Positions 1-8,906 are shown, counted from the stretch's first letter. The stretch: DNA of 64,000 bases from Pseudomonadota bacterium (GCA_023393525.1 JAEWKZ010000022.1:1-64000); one strand, 5' to 3'. The notes: generated by a model from the letters alone, not told the origin. Numbers and translations: made by a program.

Positions 1-99
1 TTCCGCACCCGGCGCGGGGCCGGGCCGCCCCCCCGCCCCCGGAACCCTGCCGCATTCAAAGAAAGAGCGCGACGCAAACCCATTTTTCGAGATACCGTA

Positions 100-897
100 A
101 TGAACATCCTCCAAGTCATGAACCTGGAAGTGGTCTACAACGATGTGGTCCTTGTTTTGAAAGGCCTGTCCCTGGACGTGACCGCGGGCAGCATCACCAC
201 GCTCCTGGGCGCCAACGGCGCGGGCAAGTCCACCACTTTAAAAGCCATCTCCGGGCTTCTGGCCGGGGAGAACGGCAAGGTCACCTCCGGGTCCATCCTG
301 TACGACGGCACGGAGACGGTCCGTCTCGTCCCGGAAAAGCTGGTCCGGGCCGGGGTCTTTCAGGTCATGGAGGGACGCCGCATCTTCGAGGACCTGACCG
401 TGGAGGAGAATCTGCGTTGCGGAGGCTACACCCAACCCGCGCGCCTTTTTGCCCACAACTCCGAAAAGGTGTACGCGTATTTCCCCAGACTCAAAGAACG
501 ACGCCACCAGCTGGCGGGCTACATGTCCGGCGGCGAACAGCAGCTGCTGGCCATCGGGCGGGCGGTCATGGCCTGCCCCAGACTGCTGCTGCTGGACGAG
601 CCGTCCCTGGGCCTGGCCCCGCTTCTGGTGGAAGAAATTTTCGAAATCGTGGGCCGGATCAACAAGGCGGAAGGGGTGAGCGTGCTGCTGGTGGAACAGA
701 ACGCGCGCCTGGCCCTGTCTCTGGCCGATTACGGCTACATCATGGAAAACGGCCGCATCGTCATGGACGGCAAGGGCGAGGACCTGCTGCGCAACCCCGA
801 CGTGCAGGAGTTCTATCTCGGCCTGGGGCATGGCGGGGAAAAACGAAGCTACCACGATGTGAAACACTACCGGCGCAGAAAACGCTGGCTCGGGTGA
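100..897 (+). CDS. livF: LivF-type branched-chain amino acid/aryl acid ABC transporter ATPase
   Basis: ATP-binding subunit that would power a high-affinity importer of the LivFGHMJ family at the inner membrane. The 265-residue protein has Walker A GANGAGKST (37-45), ABC signature SGGEQ (143-147) and Walker B LLLLDEP (162-168). The H-loop position reads VEQN instead of a histidine motif, which is typical of LivF rather than LivG. The C-terminal tail (about 240-265) is basic and longer than usual. No permease or binding-protein genes are visible, so they probably lie upstream of the window. A PaaK-like CoA ligase follows after 69 bp. In this bacterial group that pairing often goes with aromatic acid uptake, so the substrate may be an aryl acid rather than leucine (inference). 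The ATG at 100 has a weak ribosome site; the ATG at 118 is possible. Confidence 0.9.
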   Translation: MNILQVMNLEVVYNDVVLVLKGLSLDVTAGSITTLLGANGAGKSTTLKAISGLLAGENGKVTSGSILYDGTETVRLVPEKLVRAGVFQVMEGRRIFEDLTVEENLRCGGYTQPARLFAHNSEKVYAYFPRLKERRHQLAGYMSGGEQQLLAIGRAVMACPRLLLLDEPSLGLAPLLVEEIFEIVGRINKAEGVSVLLVEQNARLALSLADYGYIMENGRIVMDGKGEDLLRNPDVQEFYLGLGHGGEKRSYHDVKHYRRRKRWLG

Positions 898-966
898 GCG
901 CCTCACCCCGGAAATTGTCCCGCATCCCGACCTCATCCAAACAACTCCCAACATCTTGGAGCGTTC

Positions 967-2223
967 ATGGACAGGACACAGGGCTACTATCACGATCTTG
1001 AAACCCAATCCCAGTCGGTCAGGGCAAACAGACTGTGGCAATCCCTCCAGGCCCTGGTCGACAAGGCCTTGTCCGTCGACGGCGAATTTCGCGAGCGCCT
1101 CGCGGCGGCGGGCATCGTTGCCGATGAAATCCGCTCGGTGGACGATTTCTCCTCCATTCCGGTGCTGCGCAAAAAGGAGCTGTCCCGGTTGCAGCGCGAA
1201 AAAGGACTGCCCTGGTTCCTGTCCTGCGCACCAGGACAGCTGGCGCACATCTACCAGTCCCCCGGTCCCATCTATGACCCCGAAGGACGCGGCGCGGACT
1301 ACTGGGGCTGGGCCGAAGCCTTTTACGCGGCGGGCTTCCGTGGCGGCGATCTGGTCCAGATGACCTTCAGCTACCACCTCACCCCCGCCGGACTGATGCT
1401 CGAAGAGCCCCTGCGCGCCCTGGGCTGCGCCGTCATCCCCGCAGGACCGGGCAATTCTGGCGTGCAGTTGCAGCTCATGCAGGATCTTCCGGTCACCGCC
1501 TTCGTCGGCATGACCAGTTTTCTCAAAACCCTGGGAGAGAAGGCGCGGGACAAGGGACTCGACCCCAAAAAGGATTTCAGCCTCAAGGTCGCCTTCGTGG
1601 CCGCCGAACGCCTGACCGAAAGCCTGCGCACGGAAACGCAGGACATGTTCGGCATGCTCATCCGCCAGGGCTACGGCACGGCCGACGTGGGATGCATCGC
1701 CTACGAATGCCCGGAACTCGGAGGCATGCACCTCTCAAGCCGCTGCTTCGTGGAAATCTGCGATCCGGCCACGGGAATGCCCGTGCCCACGGGCGAACTC
1801 GGCGAGGTGGTGGTCACGCCCTTCTCCCCGGACTATCCCCTGATCCGGCTGGCCACGGGCGACCTCTCGCGCCTGTCCGACAAGCCCTGCGCCTGCGGAC
1901 GGACCGCATCCAAACTCATGGGCATCCTCGGACGGGTGGACGATACGGCCAAGGTGCGCGGACAGTTCATCTACCCCGCCCAGGTCGCCCAGGCCCTGAG
2001 CCGCTTTCCGCAGATCCTGCGCCACCAGCTGTTCGTCGACAACAAAGGGGGAAAGGAAGGCCTGACCCTGCGCATCGAGACCACTGGCCCGGCGGACCCG
2101 GCCGCCATCGGCGCCGCCTTTCAGGAGACGATCAAGCTGCGGCCGGCGGTGGTTGTCCTGGGCCAGGGGGAAAGCATTCCGGAAGGCGCTCCGGCTCTTG
2201 TTGACGAACGAACATACGATTAG
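967..2223 (+). CDS. Phenylacetate-CoA ligase-like AMP-forming ligase
   Basis: Probably activates an aryl or other carboxylic acid to its CoA thioester through an acyl-adenylate, in the cytoplasm. The 418-residue length fits PaaK-type ligases (about 430). Family-like motifs are visible: YGTADVGCIAYECPE around residues 237-251 (adenylate-binding region) and LATGDLSRL near 297 in the C-terminal half, followed by a Cys pair (CAC) as in many PaaK proteins. GGAG precedes the ATG at a normal distance. It lies directly downstream of a LivF-type ATPase, which suggests import followed by CoA activation of the same substrate. The exact acid cannot be told from sequence. It ends 9 bp before a sigma-54 response regulator, so all four genes from 100 to 5252 may be one transcript. 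Confidence 0.85.
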   Translation: MDRTQGYYHDLETQSQSVRANRLWQSLQALVDKALSVDGEFRERLAAAGIVADEIRSVDDFSSIPVLRKKELSRLQREKGLPWFLSCAPGQLAHIYQSPGPIYDPEGRGADYWGWAEAFYAAGFRGGDLVQMTFSYHLTPAGLMLEEPLRALGCAVIPAGPGNSGVQLQLMQDLPVTAFVGMTSFLKTLGEKARDKGLDPKKDFSLKVAFVAAERLTESLRTETQDMFGMLIRQGYGTADVGCIAYECPELGGMHLSSRCFVEICDPATGMPVPTGELGEVVVTPFSPDYPLIRLATGDLSRLSDKPCACGRTASKLMGILGRVDDTAKVRGQFIYPAQVAQALSRFPQILRHQLFVDNKGGKEGLTLRIETTGPADPAAIGAAFQETIKLRPAVVVLGQGESIPEGAPALVDERTYD

Positions 2224-2232
2224 GGAACAACC

Positions 2233-3645
2233 ATGACCAAATTCCCCACCTATCCCGTTCTGCTCGTCGACGACGAAGACACCTGGCTGCGCTCCTTTTC
2301 CCTGGCGCTCAAATCCCACGGCATCGACAACATCCTCTGTTGCGACGACAGCTCCAAGGTGCCCGAGATCCTGGCCAAAACGGAAATCGAGGTCATGGCC
2401 GTGGACCTGGCCATGCCCGGCCTGTCAGGGCAGGATCTCATCGACCTCGTGTCGGCGACGAACCCGGACATTCCCATCCTGGTCATCACCGGCATGAGCC
2501 AGGTCGAGACTGCCGTGCAGTGCATCAAACGCGGGGCTTTCGACTTTTTCGTCAAGACCAACGACAAGAGCAGCCTCGTCTCGGGCATCCGGCACGCCAT
2601 AGAGATCCGCGAACTCAAGCGCGAGAACAGCAGCCTGCGCACCCGTTTCCTGCAGGACACCCTGGAGCGCCCCGAGGCCTTCGCGCCCATCGTGACCTGC
2701 TCCAAGACCATGCGCTCCATCTTCCAGTACATCGAGGCCATCGCGGGCAGCACCCAACCCGTGCTCATCACCGGCGAATCCGGAGTCGGCAAGGAGCTGG
2801 TGGCCAAGGTCATCCACGACTTGAGCGGACGGCAGGGCGAATTCGTGCCGGTCAACGTGGCCGGTCTCGACGACAACATCTTCGCCGACACCCTGTTCGG
2901 GCACAAGAAAGGCGCGTTCACCGGCGCGGACAGAACCCGCCCCGGGCTGGTCGAGAACGCCAAGGCCGGCACCCTCTTTCTGGACGAGATCGGGGATCTG
3001 CCCCAGGCCTCCCAGGTCAAGCTGCTGCGTCTGGTGCAGGAACGCGAATACCTGCCCATCGGCTCCGACGTGACCCGCAAGACCGACGCCCGCATCATCG
3101 CGGCCACCAATGTCGACCCGGAAAAGATGGGTGAGCCGCAGCGCTTCCGCTCCGACCTGTATTACCGCCTGCGCGCCCATCACGTGCATCTGCCCCCCCT
3201 GCGCGAACGCCGCGAGGACCTGCCCCTCCTGATCGACCACTTCCTGCGCCAGGGCTGCCAGCAGCGCAAGCGTCCCGCAGCGCCTTCGGAACTCCTGGCC
3301 CTTTTTTCCGGCTACGACTTTCCGGGCAACATCCGGGAACTCCAGTTCCTGATCCTGGACGCCCTGAGCTGTTCCGGAGACGACGAACTGGACCTTAACC
3401 GCATCAGGGCGCACGTGAACACGCACCCCTCCGCCCCCCGCAGGACCCAGCCCGGCCAGGGCGCGCGCTTGCAGTTCGGGCCGGAACTGCCGACGCTGAA
3501 ACATGTCTGCGCCGAACTCGTGCGCGAGGCCATGCGCCGCACCGGCGGCAATCAGGCCATGGCCGCGGGCATGCTCGGCGTGTCCCGGCAGGCGCTCAAC
3601 AAGCGCCTGAACAAGCTCCGTGAGAAAGAGGACGCCTCGGCATGA
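2233..3645 (+). CDS. NtrC-family sigma-54-dependent response regulator
   Basis: Enhancer-binding activator of sigma-54 RNA polymerase. The receiver domain (1-125) has acidic pocket DDED (13-16), phospho-acceptor D58 and conserved K108. The AAA+ domain (about 150-380) has Walker A GESGVGKE (181-188), the sigma-54 contact loop GAFTGA (227-232) and Walker B LFLDEI (248-253). A Fis-type helix-turn-helix ends the 470-residue protein (QAMAAGMLGVSRQALNKRL). The stop overlaps the start of the next gene, a PAS histidine kinase, by 4 bp, so the two form a co-translated two-component pair. Regulation of the adjacent uptake/CoA-ligase genes is plausible but not demonstrated. I found no clear sigma-54 promoter within these genes. 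Confidence 0.92.
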   Translation: MTKFPTYPVLLVDDEDTWLRSFSLALKSHGIDNILCCDDSSKVPEILAKTEIEVMAVDLAMPGLSGQDLIDLVSATNPDIPILVITGMSQVETAVQCIKRGAFDFFVKTNDKSSLVSGIRHAIEIRELKRENSSLRTRFLQDTLERPEAFAPIVTCSKTMRSIFQYIEAIAGSTQPVLITGESGVGKELVAKVIHDLSGRQGEFVPVNVAGLDDNIFADTLFGHKKGAFTGADRTRPGLVENAKAGTLFLDEIGDLPQASQVKLLRLVQEREYLPIGSDVTRKTDARIIAATNVDPEKMGEPQRFRSDLYYRLRAHHVHLPPLRERREDLPLLIDHFLRQGCQQRKRPAAPSELLALFSGYDFPGNIRELQFLILDALSCSGDDELDLNRIRAHVNTHPSAPRRTQPGQGARLQFGPELPTLKHVCAELVREAMRRTGGNQAMAAGMLGVSRQALNKRLNKLREKEDASA

Positions 3646-5252
3646 ACGGCAACCGGGAGGATCTGCTGCAACGGCTGCGCGAGCTGGAGCGCGCCAACCG
3701 TCTGCTCTCCCGCGAATTGCAGGACCTGCGCACCCTCATCGACACGCCGCTCAACGTCATGCTTTTCTCTCTCGACCTGAACTACAACTACATCACCTTC
3801 AACCAGGCCCACCGGGAATTCGTCAAACACAACTGGAACCTGGACATCCACCCCGGCATGCACGTGTTCGACATCCTGAGCGATCCGGACGAACGCGCCG
3901 CCTCGCGCCGCAATTTCGACCGCGTGCTGGGCGGGGAATCCTATATCCTGCGCCGCAAATACCGAAAGCCCAAGGGGGAAATCGGATTCTACCAGAACAC
4001 CTACGTCCCGATCATGCGCGGAGGGGAAATCCTGGGGGCCGTTGTTTTTGCCCACGACATCACCGAATGGAGCGAACGCGAAGAGGAAGGCAAGAAATAC
4101 CGGGCCATTTTCGAAAAGGCCCTGGAGGGCATCTACCGCTCCACGGCAGGGGGACGGTTCATCGAGGCCAACCGCGAGATGGCCCGCATCCTCGGCTACG
4201 AGTCACCCCAGGACCTCATGTCCACGATCACCGACATCAGCCGCCAGCTCTACTGCGACCCCGACGACAGGGATCTGGTCTTCTCCATCCTGCGCCGGGA
4301 CGGAGTGCTCAAGGACTTCGAGACGCGCATGCGGCGCAAGGACGGAAGCGAAATCTGGGTGGAATTCAACGCCCGCAGCGAAAAGGACGACGAGGGGCGC
4401 ACGGTGTTCATCGAGGGCAAGCTCACCGACATCACCACGCGCAAGGAGGCCGAACGCAAGGCCGAACTGCGCGGGCAGAAGATGATCCAGGCGGACAAGA
4501 TGTCGTCGCTAGGCGTGCTGGTGGCGGGCGTGGCCCACGAAATCAACAACCCCAACAGTTTTCTGACCCTCAACCTCCCGCTGCTGCGCGACGTCTGGAC
4601 CGACGCCCTGCATGTGCTGGACGATTACCAGGAGGAGCACGGCGATTTCGTGCTCGGCGGGCTTGAATATTCGGAACTCCGGCAGCAGCTGCCGCTGGTG
4701 CTGCAGGGCATGGTGGACGGGTCGGAACGGATCAAGGACATCGTCTCACGGCTCAAGGACTATTCACGTCAGCGGCCCGAAGGGGAACTCGAACCCACGG
4801 ATGTGAACAACGTCGTGACCGGGGCCCTGGCTTTCGTGCGCCACAAGCTCAAGAGCGCCGCACCGGGCTACCTGGCGCGCATGGCCCCGGAGCCGGTCCC
4901 GGTGGAGGCCGACCTTCAACGACTCATCCAGGTGCTCATCAACCTGCTGGTCAACGCCTGCGAAGCCGTACCGGCCACGGGCGGCGAGATCACCGTGCAG
5001 GTTCTGTCCGGATTCGGGGAAGACAAGGCCTGGGCAGGGGTGGAAGTCCGCGACAACGGCTGCGGCATCCCCGCCCAGGACCTCAAATACATCCAGGACC
5101 CGTTCTTCACCACCAAGCGTGAAATGGGCGGAACGGGCCTTGGCCTGTCCATCTCGTCGGCCATCATGCACGACCACGGCGGACGCCTGGAATTCTCCTC
5201 GCAGCCGGGCCAGGGCACCGTCGTGCGCATGCTCCTGCCCATGATGCGATAG
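3642..5252 (+). CDS. PAS-domain sensor histidine kinase
   Basis: Soluble sensor kinase, 536 residues, without membrane segments or a signal peptide. It has an N-terminal coiled coil (1-30), two PAS domains (about 32-145 and 150-268, the second ending with the PAC-like DITTRKEAE), a dimerisation/phospho-acceptor helix with H299 in GVAHEINNPNS, and a C-terminal ATPase with an N-box (NLLVNACEA), DNGCGIP and the G-box GTGLGLSI. The asparagine-rich stretch after the H-box is typical of NtrB/HWE-like cytosolic kinases paired with sigma-54 regulators. Its ATG overlaps the stop of the NtrC-type regulator at 2233-3645, which is almost certainly its partner. The signal is unknown; cytosolic PAS domains suggest a redox, flavin/haem or metabolite input. 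Confidence 0.92.
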   Translation: MNGNREDLLQRLRELERANRLLSRELQDLRTLIDTPLNVMLFSLDLNYNYITFNQAHREFVKHNWNLDIHPGMHVFDILSDPDERAASRRNFDRVLGGESYILRRKYRKPKGEIGFYQNTYVPIMRGGEILGAVVFAHDITEWSEREEEGKKYRAIFEKALEGIYRSTAGGRFIEANREMARILGYESPQDLMSTITDISRQLYCDPDDRDLVFSILRRDGVLKDFETRMRRKDGSEIWVEFNARSEKDDEGRTVFIEGKLTDITTRKEAERKAELRGQKMIQADKMSSLGVLVAGVAHEINNPNSFLTLNLPLLRDVWTDALHVLDDYQEEHGDFVLGGLEYSELRQQLPLVLQGMVDGSERIKDIVSRLKDYSRQRPEGELEPTDVNNVVTGALAFVRHKLKSAAPGYLARMAPEPVPVEADLQRLIQVLINLLVNACEAVPATGGEITVQVLSGFGEDKAWAGVEVRDNGCGIPAQDLKYIQDPFFTTKREMGGTGLGLSISSAIMHDHGGRLEFSSQPGQGTVVRMLLPMMR

Positions 5253-5300
5253 CCTTCTCCGGGCCCGCCGATCCGCTTCCGCGCGAAAATCGCCGCAAAC

Positions 5301-5531
5301 CTACTGGCTCTTCTCGATCACCCGTTCCTTGACCAGGGCGCTGCCCATGGTGAAGTCGACGATGCCCGAGACGAGGTAGCCCAGGGCCACCAGCACGCAA
5401 AGCGCGAGCGCAAGCTTCATGGCCTGGCGGGGCCGCTTCCAGAAAAGAAGCGCGACCACCGCCGCCACACCCGCTCCGATCAATGGATTGGCCGCGATCC
5501 AGGCCCAGATGCCCGTCATCAGTGCGTGCAT
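5301..5531 (-). CDS. Small two-helix membrane protein, unknown function
   Basis: A 76-residue protein with two predicted membrane helices (about 5-30 and 38-60), separated by the basic turn FWKRPRQ and followed by a charged C-terminus ending VIEKSQ. GGAGG sits 6 bp before the ATG. It starts 12 bp after the end of yajQ on the same strand, so the two are probably one transcript. No family recognised. The good ribosome site and clear hydrophobic pattern support a real gene; its role could be in the envelope but nothing more can be said. Confidence 0.65.
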   Translation of the reverse strand: MHALMTGIWAWIAANPLIGAGVAAVVALLFWKRPRQAMKLALALCVLVALGYLVSGIVDFTMGSALVKERVIEKSQ

Positions 5532-5543
5532 GAGCGCCTCCGG

Positions 5544-6035
5544 CTATTTTTTCATGTTCACGAACTGCAACGGCAGTTCGAACTTCGATTCCCTGAGCAG
5601 GGCCATGACGGCCTGCAGATCGTCGATCTGCTTGCCGGACACGCGCACCTGCTCGTCCTGGATGGCGGCCTGGACCTTGAGCTTGCTGTCCTTGATCATC
5701 TTCACCAGCTTGCGGGCCGCATCCTTGTCGATGCCGTCATGCAGCTTGATTTCCTGCTTGAGCTGGCCGCGGGAGGTTTTTTCGGGCTCCCCGAACTCCA
5801 TGGCCTTGGGATCGACCTTGCGGCGCACAAAGTGGGAAATGAGCATGTCCCTTATGGCTCGGATCTTCATCTCGTCGCCCGTGACCAGCGACAATATCTT
5901 TGTTTTGCGGTTGAAGTCCATTTCCGTAATCACGCCCTTGAAGTCGTAGCGGGTCTCGACTTCCTTGCGCACATTGTTCACCGCATTATCAACTTCCTGC
6001 AAATCGATTTCATTCACAATATCAAAAGATGGCAT
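5544..6035 (-). CDS. yajQ: YajQ family cyclic-di-GMP/nucleotide-binding protein
   Basis: YajQ proteins bind nucleotides, and some homologues bind cyclic di-GMP. The sequence starting MPSFDIVNEIDLQEV is a textbook YajQ, 163 residues, the same length as the E. coli protein. An open frame continues upstream to 6251, but the ATG at 6035 is preceded by AAGGAGGA at the right spacing and matches the family start, so I chose it. The middle segment with YDFKGV and the C-terminal QIDDLQAVMALLRES are conserved family features. Several cyclic di-GMP enzymes lie elsewhere in the window (45.9-50.7 kb), but there is no physical link. A small membrane protein gene follows. Confidence 0.93.
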   Translation of the reverse strand: MPSFDIVNEIDLQEVDNAVNNVRKEVETRYDFKGVITEMDFNRKTKILSLVTGDEMKIRAIRDMLISHFVRRKVDPKAMEFGEPEKTSRGQLKQEIKLHDGIDKDAARKLVKMIKDSKLKVQAAIQDEQVRVSGKQIDDLQAVMALLRESKFELPLQFVNMKK

Positions 6036-6244
6036 TTGTCCTCCTTTTCGTCGCGCCGCCTCTCGCAATACGCTTCCAGCTGACCCCAAAACCCCATTCC
6101 CGTCAAGCTTCCCGGCCGAATGTATTCTTCGGGGACGGCACGACTCCGCGCCAAAATGCACAACATCCCGCAACGGAACACGACACGTCCGGAGTGATTG
6201 CCGGGACAGACAAGGGAAGTGATGAAAGAATATCAACAAAGCAT

Positions 6245-6273
6245 TTGACATTCCATAATTCTTTACTATGGAA
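6245..6273 (+). promoter_or_regulatory. Probable mucR-type promoter with overlapping dyad
   Basis: TTGACA (6245-6250) is a perfect -35 box. TATGGA (6267-6272) lies 16 bp downstream as a modest -10. A perfect 7-bp inverted repeat, TTCCATA (6251-6257) and TATGGAA (6267-6273), fills the space between the boxes, the position expected of a repressor operator. The downstream gene at 6337 is a MucR-type regulator, and MucR/Ros proteins commonly repress themselves, so autoregulation is an attractive inference. Confidence 0.55.
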
Positions 6274-6336
6274 TAAGCTACTTTGTTTGATGAACTACAT
6301 CGTCATCAATGCCCCTCTTATATCTACGGAGTAAAA

Positions 6337-6741
6337 ATGGAAGACTATCTGAAGCAAGCAATTGAAATCGTGAAGGCCCAGGCATCCGTCCGCAACATGA
6401 ATGAAGAGGAAATCACCTCCATGATCCGGGCCCTGGCGCAGAGCATCCGTGGCGTCGCAGAAGGCACCGCTCCCGTTGCCGACACCGAACCCGCCGTTGA
6501 TCCCAAAAACGCCATCCGCGAAAAGAGCGTCATTTGCTGCGAATGCGGCAAGTCCTTCAAGGTGCTGACCAAGCGCCATCTGGCCACCCACGGCCTGACT
6601 CCGGAAGAGTACCGCGAAAAATACGGCTACAAGAAGGGCACTTCCCTGGTCGCCAAGTCGCTGGCCCGCGACCGCCGCAAGACCATGCAGGGCATGAAGC
6701 TCTGGGAAAAGCGGAAAAAAGCTCCCAAAGCCCAGGCATAA
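6337..6741 (+). CDS. MucR/Ros family zinc-finger transcriptional regulator
   Basis: DNA-binding regulator of 134 residues with the prokaryotic C2H2 zinc finger: C67-x2-C70 then H81-x3-H85, in the typical context CGKSFKVLTKRHLATHG followed by LTPEEYREKYGY. The N-terminal half (1-55) is the helical oligomerisation region expected of MucR proteins; the C-terminus is very basic. I place the start at 6337 because GGAG precedes it and the sequence aligns with the family; an in-frame ATG at 6283 would add 18 unlikely residues. MucR homologues act as global H-NS-like silencers in alphaproteobacteria. In this lineage the targets are unknown. A rho-independent terminator follows directly and a dyad lies in its promoter. 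Confidence 0.9.
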   Translation: MEDYLKQAIEIVKAQASVRNMNEEEITSMIRALAQSIRGVAEGTAPVADTEPAVDPKNAIREKSVICCECGKSFKVLTKRHLATHGLTPEEYREKYGYKKGTSLVAKSLARDRRKTMQGMKLWEKRKKAPKAQA

Positions 6742-6744
6742 CGA

Positions 6745-6777
6745 GCAAAAAGCCCTCCTCGCCGAGGGTTTTTTTGC
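6745..6777 (+). terminator. Rho-independent terminator after the MucR-type gene
   Basis: CCCTC and GAGGG form the core stem around a 6-nt loop, and the flanking A-run and T-run extend the pairing, followed by seven T. It sits 4 bp after the stop codon of the regulator. Confidence 0.85.
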
Positions 6778-6961
6778 GTCCGGAGCCCAGCCCCGGGGCG
6801 CCTCAAATCCGACCATTCCCGGCGAAGACGCGCACTTCCAGGCAAAGCGCCCGGGCTCGGGTTTCCCAACCGCTTCTCATTTTGGCGCGTGATTTCGCGT
6901 CATGACACGCGGCGCTCTCCGCTTTCAGCCGCAAATGCCGTTCCCCAGACCTTCGAGATCT

Positions 6962-6993
6962 GGGAAATTTCCCGAATTTTGGGAATTTTTCCC
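6962..6993. promoter_or_regulatory. Twin palindromes, candidate operator
   Basis: A perfect 12-bp palindrome GGGAAATTTCCC (6962-6973) is followed by the near-identical GGGAATTTTTCCC (6981-6993); centres are about 19.5 bp apart, close to two helical turns, so two dimers could bind the same DNA face. It stands in the 440-bp non-coding gap (6778-7218) upstream of the glutamate-synthase-like gene. Apart from this element and the MucR terminator the gap shows nothing I recognise. Confidence 0.45.
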
Positions 6994-7218
6994 ATATACC
7001 CATGCCAAAATGACCAGGAAAAGGGGAGGCGATCCTATCGACACATTCCGGGTCCAAACATAGATAATCTATTGAATTTCTCCAAGCTCCACCATTGAAC
7101 GCCTGATCTGCGAACCGCGTATCGATGCGTTGCGCCACCACGGAAACCTTGCCCGTCTCTCTGGTGGCGGCCTGCGTTTTGGAGAAAAAATACTCAAATT
7201 TCCATACGGGAGACTGAC

Positions 7219-8856
7219 ATGATCCAATGGCCCAAAAGCAATGATGTTCTCGGCACCACAAACCGCGGAAACCCGGCCGAATCAGGCCTGTGCACGTTAT
7301 GCCGCTCGGATTGCGCCGGAAAATGCGAAACCTGGATGTCCTGCCTGAAAGGGCGGCACATGCTCTACCCCAGGGATTTCGGCTCCGTGACCGCCGGCAG
7401 CGCCAACACCTGCCATGTCGGAGTGAGCTACAACTCCCTGCGCATCCAGGGCTTCAGCTACGGCGCCCACGGCGTCGCCGCGGGCCGCACCACCAATCCC
7501 GACGACTGCCTGTTCACCAACGTCTCCCTGGAAACGTCCTTCGGCGCCACGGAAAAGACCAAGGTCCGCATGCCGCTCATGACCGGCGCGCTCGGCTCGA
7601 CCTTCATCGCCGCCAAATACTGGGACTCCTTTGCCGCGGGCTGCGCCCTGGTCGGCATTCCCATTGTCATCGGCGAAAACGTGGTCGGCGTGGACCGCGC
7701 CTCCAGCATGGCGAACGGCCGCATCGAAAAATCCCCTGAGCTGGACCGCCGCATCGAGATATACAACCGCTACTCCGACGGCTACGGCACCATGATCGTG
7801 CAGCTCAACGTCGAGGACGCGCGCAACGGCGTGGCCGAATACGTCATCGGCAAATACGGCAACAAGGTCTGCATCGAACTCAAGTGGGGCCAGGGCGCCA
7901 AGAACATCGGCGGCGAGATCGAGGTCAAGAGCCTCGACTACGCCCTGTTCCTCAAAAAACGCGGCTATCTGGTCGATCCGGATCCGGAGCTGCCCGAAGT
8001 GCAGGAAGCCTTCAAGCACGGCGGCATCAAGGGCTTCGCCCGCCACAGCCGCCTGGGCTACACCGACCTGCCCTCCTCGGACGCCGTGCACCAGAACTTC
8101 ATGGAGACCGTGGCCTATCTGCGGGGGCTCGGCTTCACCAAGATCTCGCTCAAGACCGGCTCCTACGGCATGGAAGCCCTGGCCATGGCCATCAAGTACG
8201 CCACCGAGGCGAACCTCGACCTCTTGACCATCGACGGCTCCGGCGGAGGCACGGGCATGAGCCCCTGGAACATGATGGAGACCTGGGGCGTTCCGTCCAT
8301 CCTCCTGCACTCCAAGGCCGTGGAATACGGCAACATCCTGGCCGCCAAGGGACAAAGGGTCGTGGACATGTCCTTTGCCGGCGGCCTGGCCCGCGAAGAC
8401 CACATCTTCAAGGCCCTGGCCCTGGGCGCGCCCTTCGTCAAGCTGATCTGCATGGGCCGCACGCTCATGATCCCCGGCTTCCTGGGATCCAACATCGAGG
8501 GAGCCCTGAACCCCGAGCGCAAGGAAAAGGTTTCCGGCAACTGGGACAGCCTGCCCAAGACCGTCAAGGACATCGGCGAAAACGCCGAACAGATCTTCGC
8601 CGGGTACGAATCCCTCAAGGCCAAGATCGGCGCTGAAGAGATGAAGACCGTGCCCTACGGCGCCATCGCCGCCTGGACCCTGGCCGACAAGCTCGGCGCT
8701 GGCCTGCAGCAGCTCCTGGCTGGCGCCAGAAAGTTCTCGGTCACGGAAATCACCCGCGACGACATCGTCTCCGGGAACCGTGAGACAGCGCAGGAGACCG
8801 GCATCCGCTTCATCACCGACGTGCAGGACGAGATCGCCCGCAAGATCCTGTCCTAG
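7219..8856 (+). CDS. FMN-binding glutamate synthase-like protein
   Basis: Stand-alone protein related to the FMN/synthase domain of the glutamate synthase large subunit, 545 residues, without glutaminase or NADPH domains. The TIM-barrel core shows the family features: PLMTGALGSTF near 113-123, KWGQGAKNIGGEIE (about 215-228) and the phosphate-binding stretch TIDGSGGGTGMSPWNMMET (about 335-353). The N-terminus carries a compact Cys cluster, CTLCRSDCAGKC (about 27-38), that could hold an iron-sulfur centre, unlike classical GltB where the Cys ligands follow the FMN domain. GGGAG precedes the ATG. It could make glutamate with a ferredoxin-type donor, but archaeal-type GltS homologues have other roles, so the reaction is uncertain. 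Monocistronic by context. Confidence 0.8.
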   Translation: MIQWPKSNDVLGTTNRGNPAESGLCTLCRSDCAGKCETWMSCLKGRHMLYPRDFGSVTAGSANTCHVGVSYNSLRIQGFSYGAHGVAAGRTTNPDDCLFTNVSLETSFGATEKTKVRMPLMTGALGSTFIAAKYWDSFAAGCALVGIPIVIGENVVGVDRASSMANGRIEKSPELDRRIEIYNRYSDGYGTMIVQLNVEDARNGVAEYVIGKYGNKVCIELKWGQGAKNIGGEIEVKSLDYALFLKKRGYLVDPDPELPEVQEAFKHGGIKGFARHSRLGYTDLPSSDAVHQNFMETVAYLRGLGFTKISLKTGSYGMEALAMAIKYATEANLDLLTIDGSGGGTGMSPWNMMETWGVPSILLHSKAVEYGNILAAKGQRVVDMSFAGGLAREDHIFKALALGAPFVKLICMGRTLMIPGFLGSNIEGALNPERKEKVSGNWDSLPKTVKDIGENAEQIFAGYESLKAKIGAEEMKTVPYGAIAAWTLADKLGAGLQQLLAGARKFSVTEITRDDIVSGNRETAQETGIRFITDVQDEIARKILS

Positions 8857-8865
8857 AAATCAATC

Positions 8866-8906
8866 GCCAGAGACGGAACCGGTACAAGGCCGGTTCCGCC
8901 TCTGGC
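8866..8906 (+). terminator. Long hairpin after the glutamate synthase-like gene
   Basis: A 17-bp stem with one mismatch (left arm 8866-8882, right arm 8890-8906) encloses a 7-nt loop and lies 9 bp after the stop codon. There is no T-run, so it may be a GC-rich terminator or an mRNA-stabilising hairpin rather than a standard intrinsic terminator. Confidence 0.5.
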
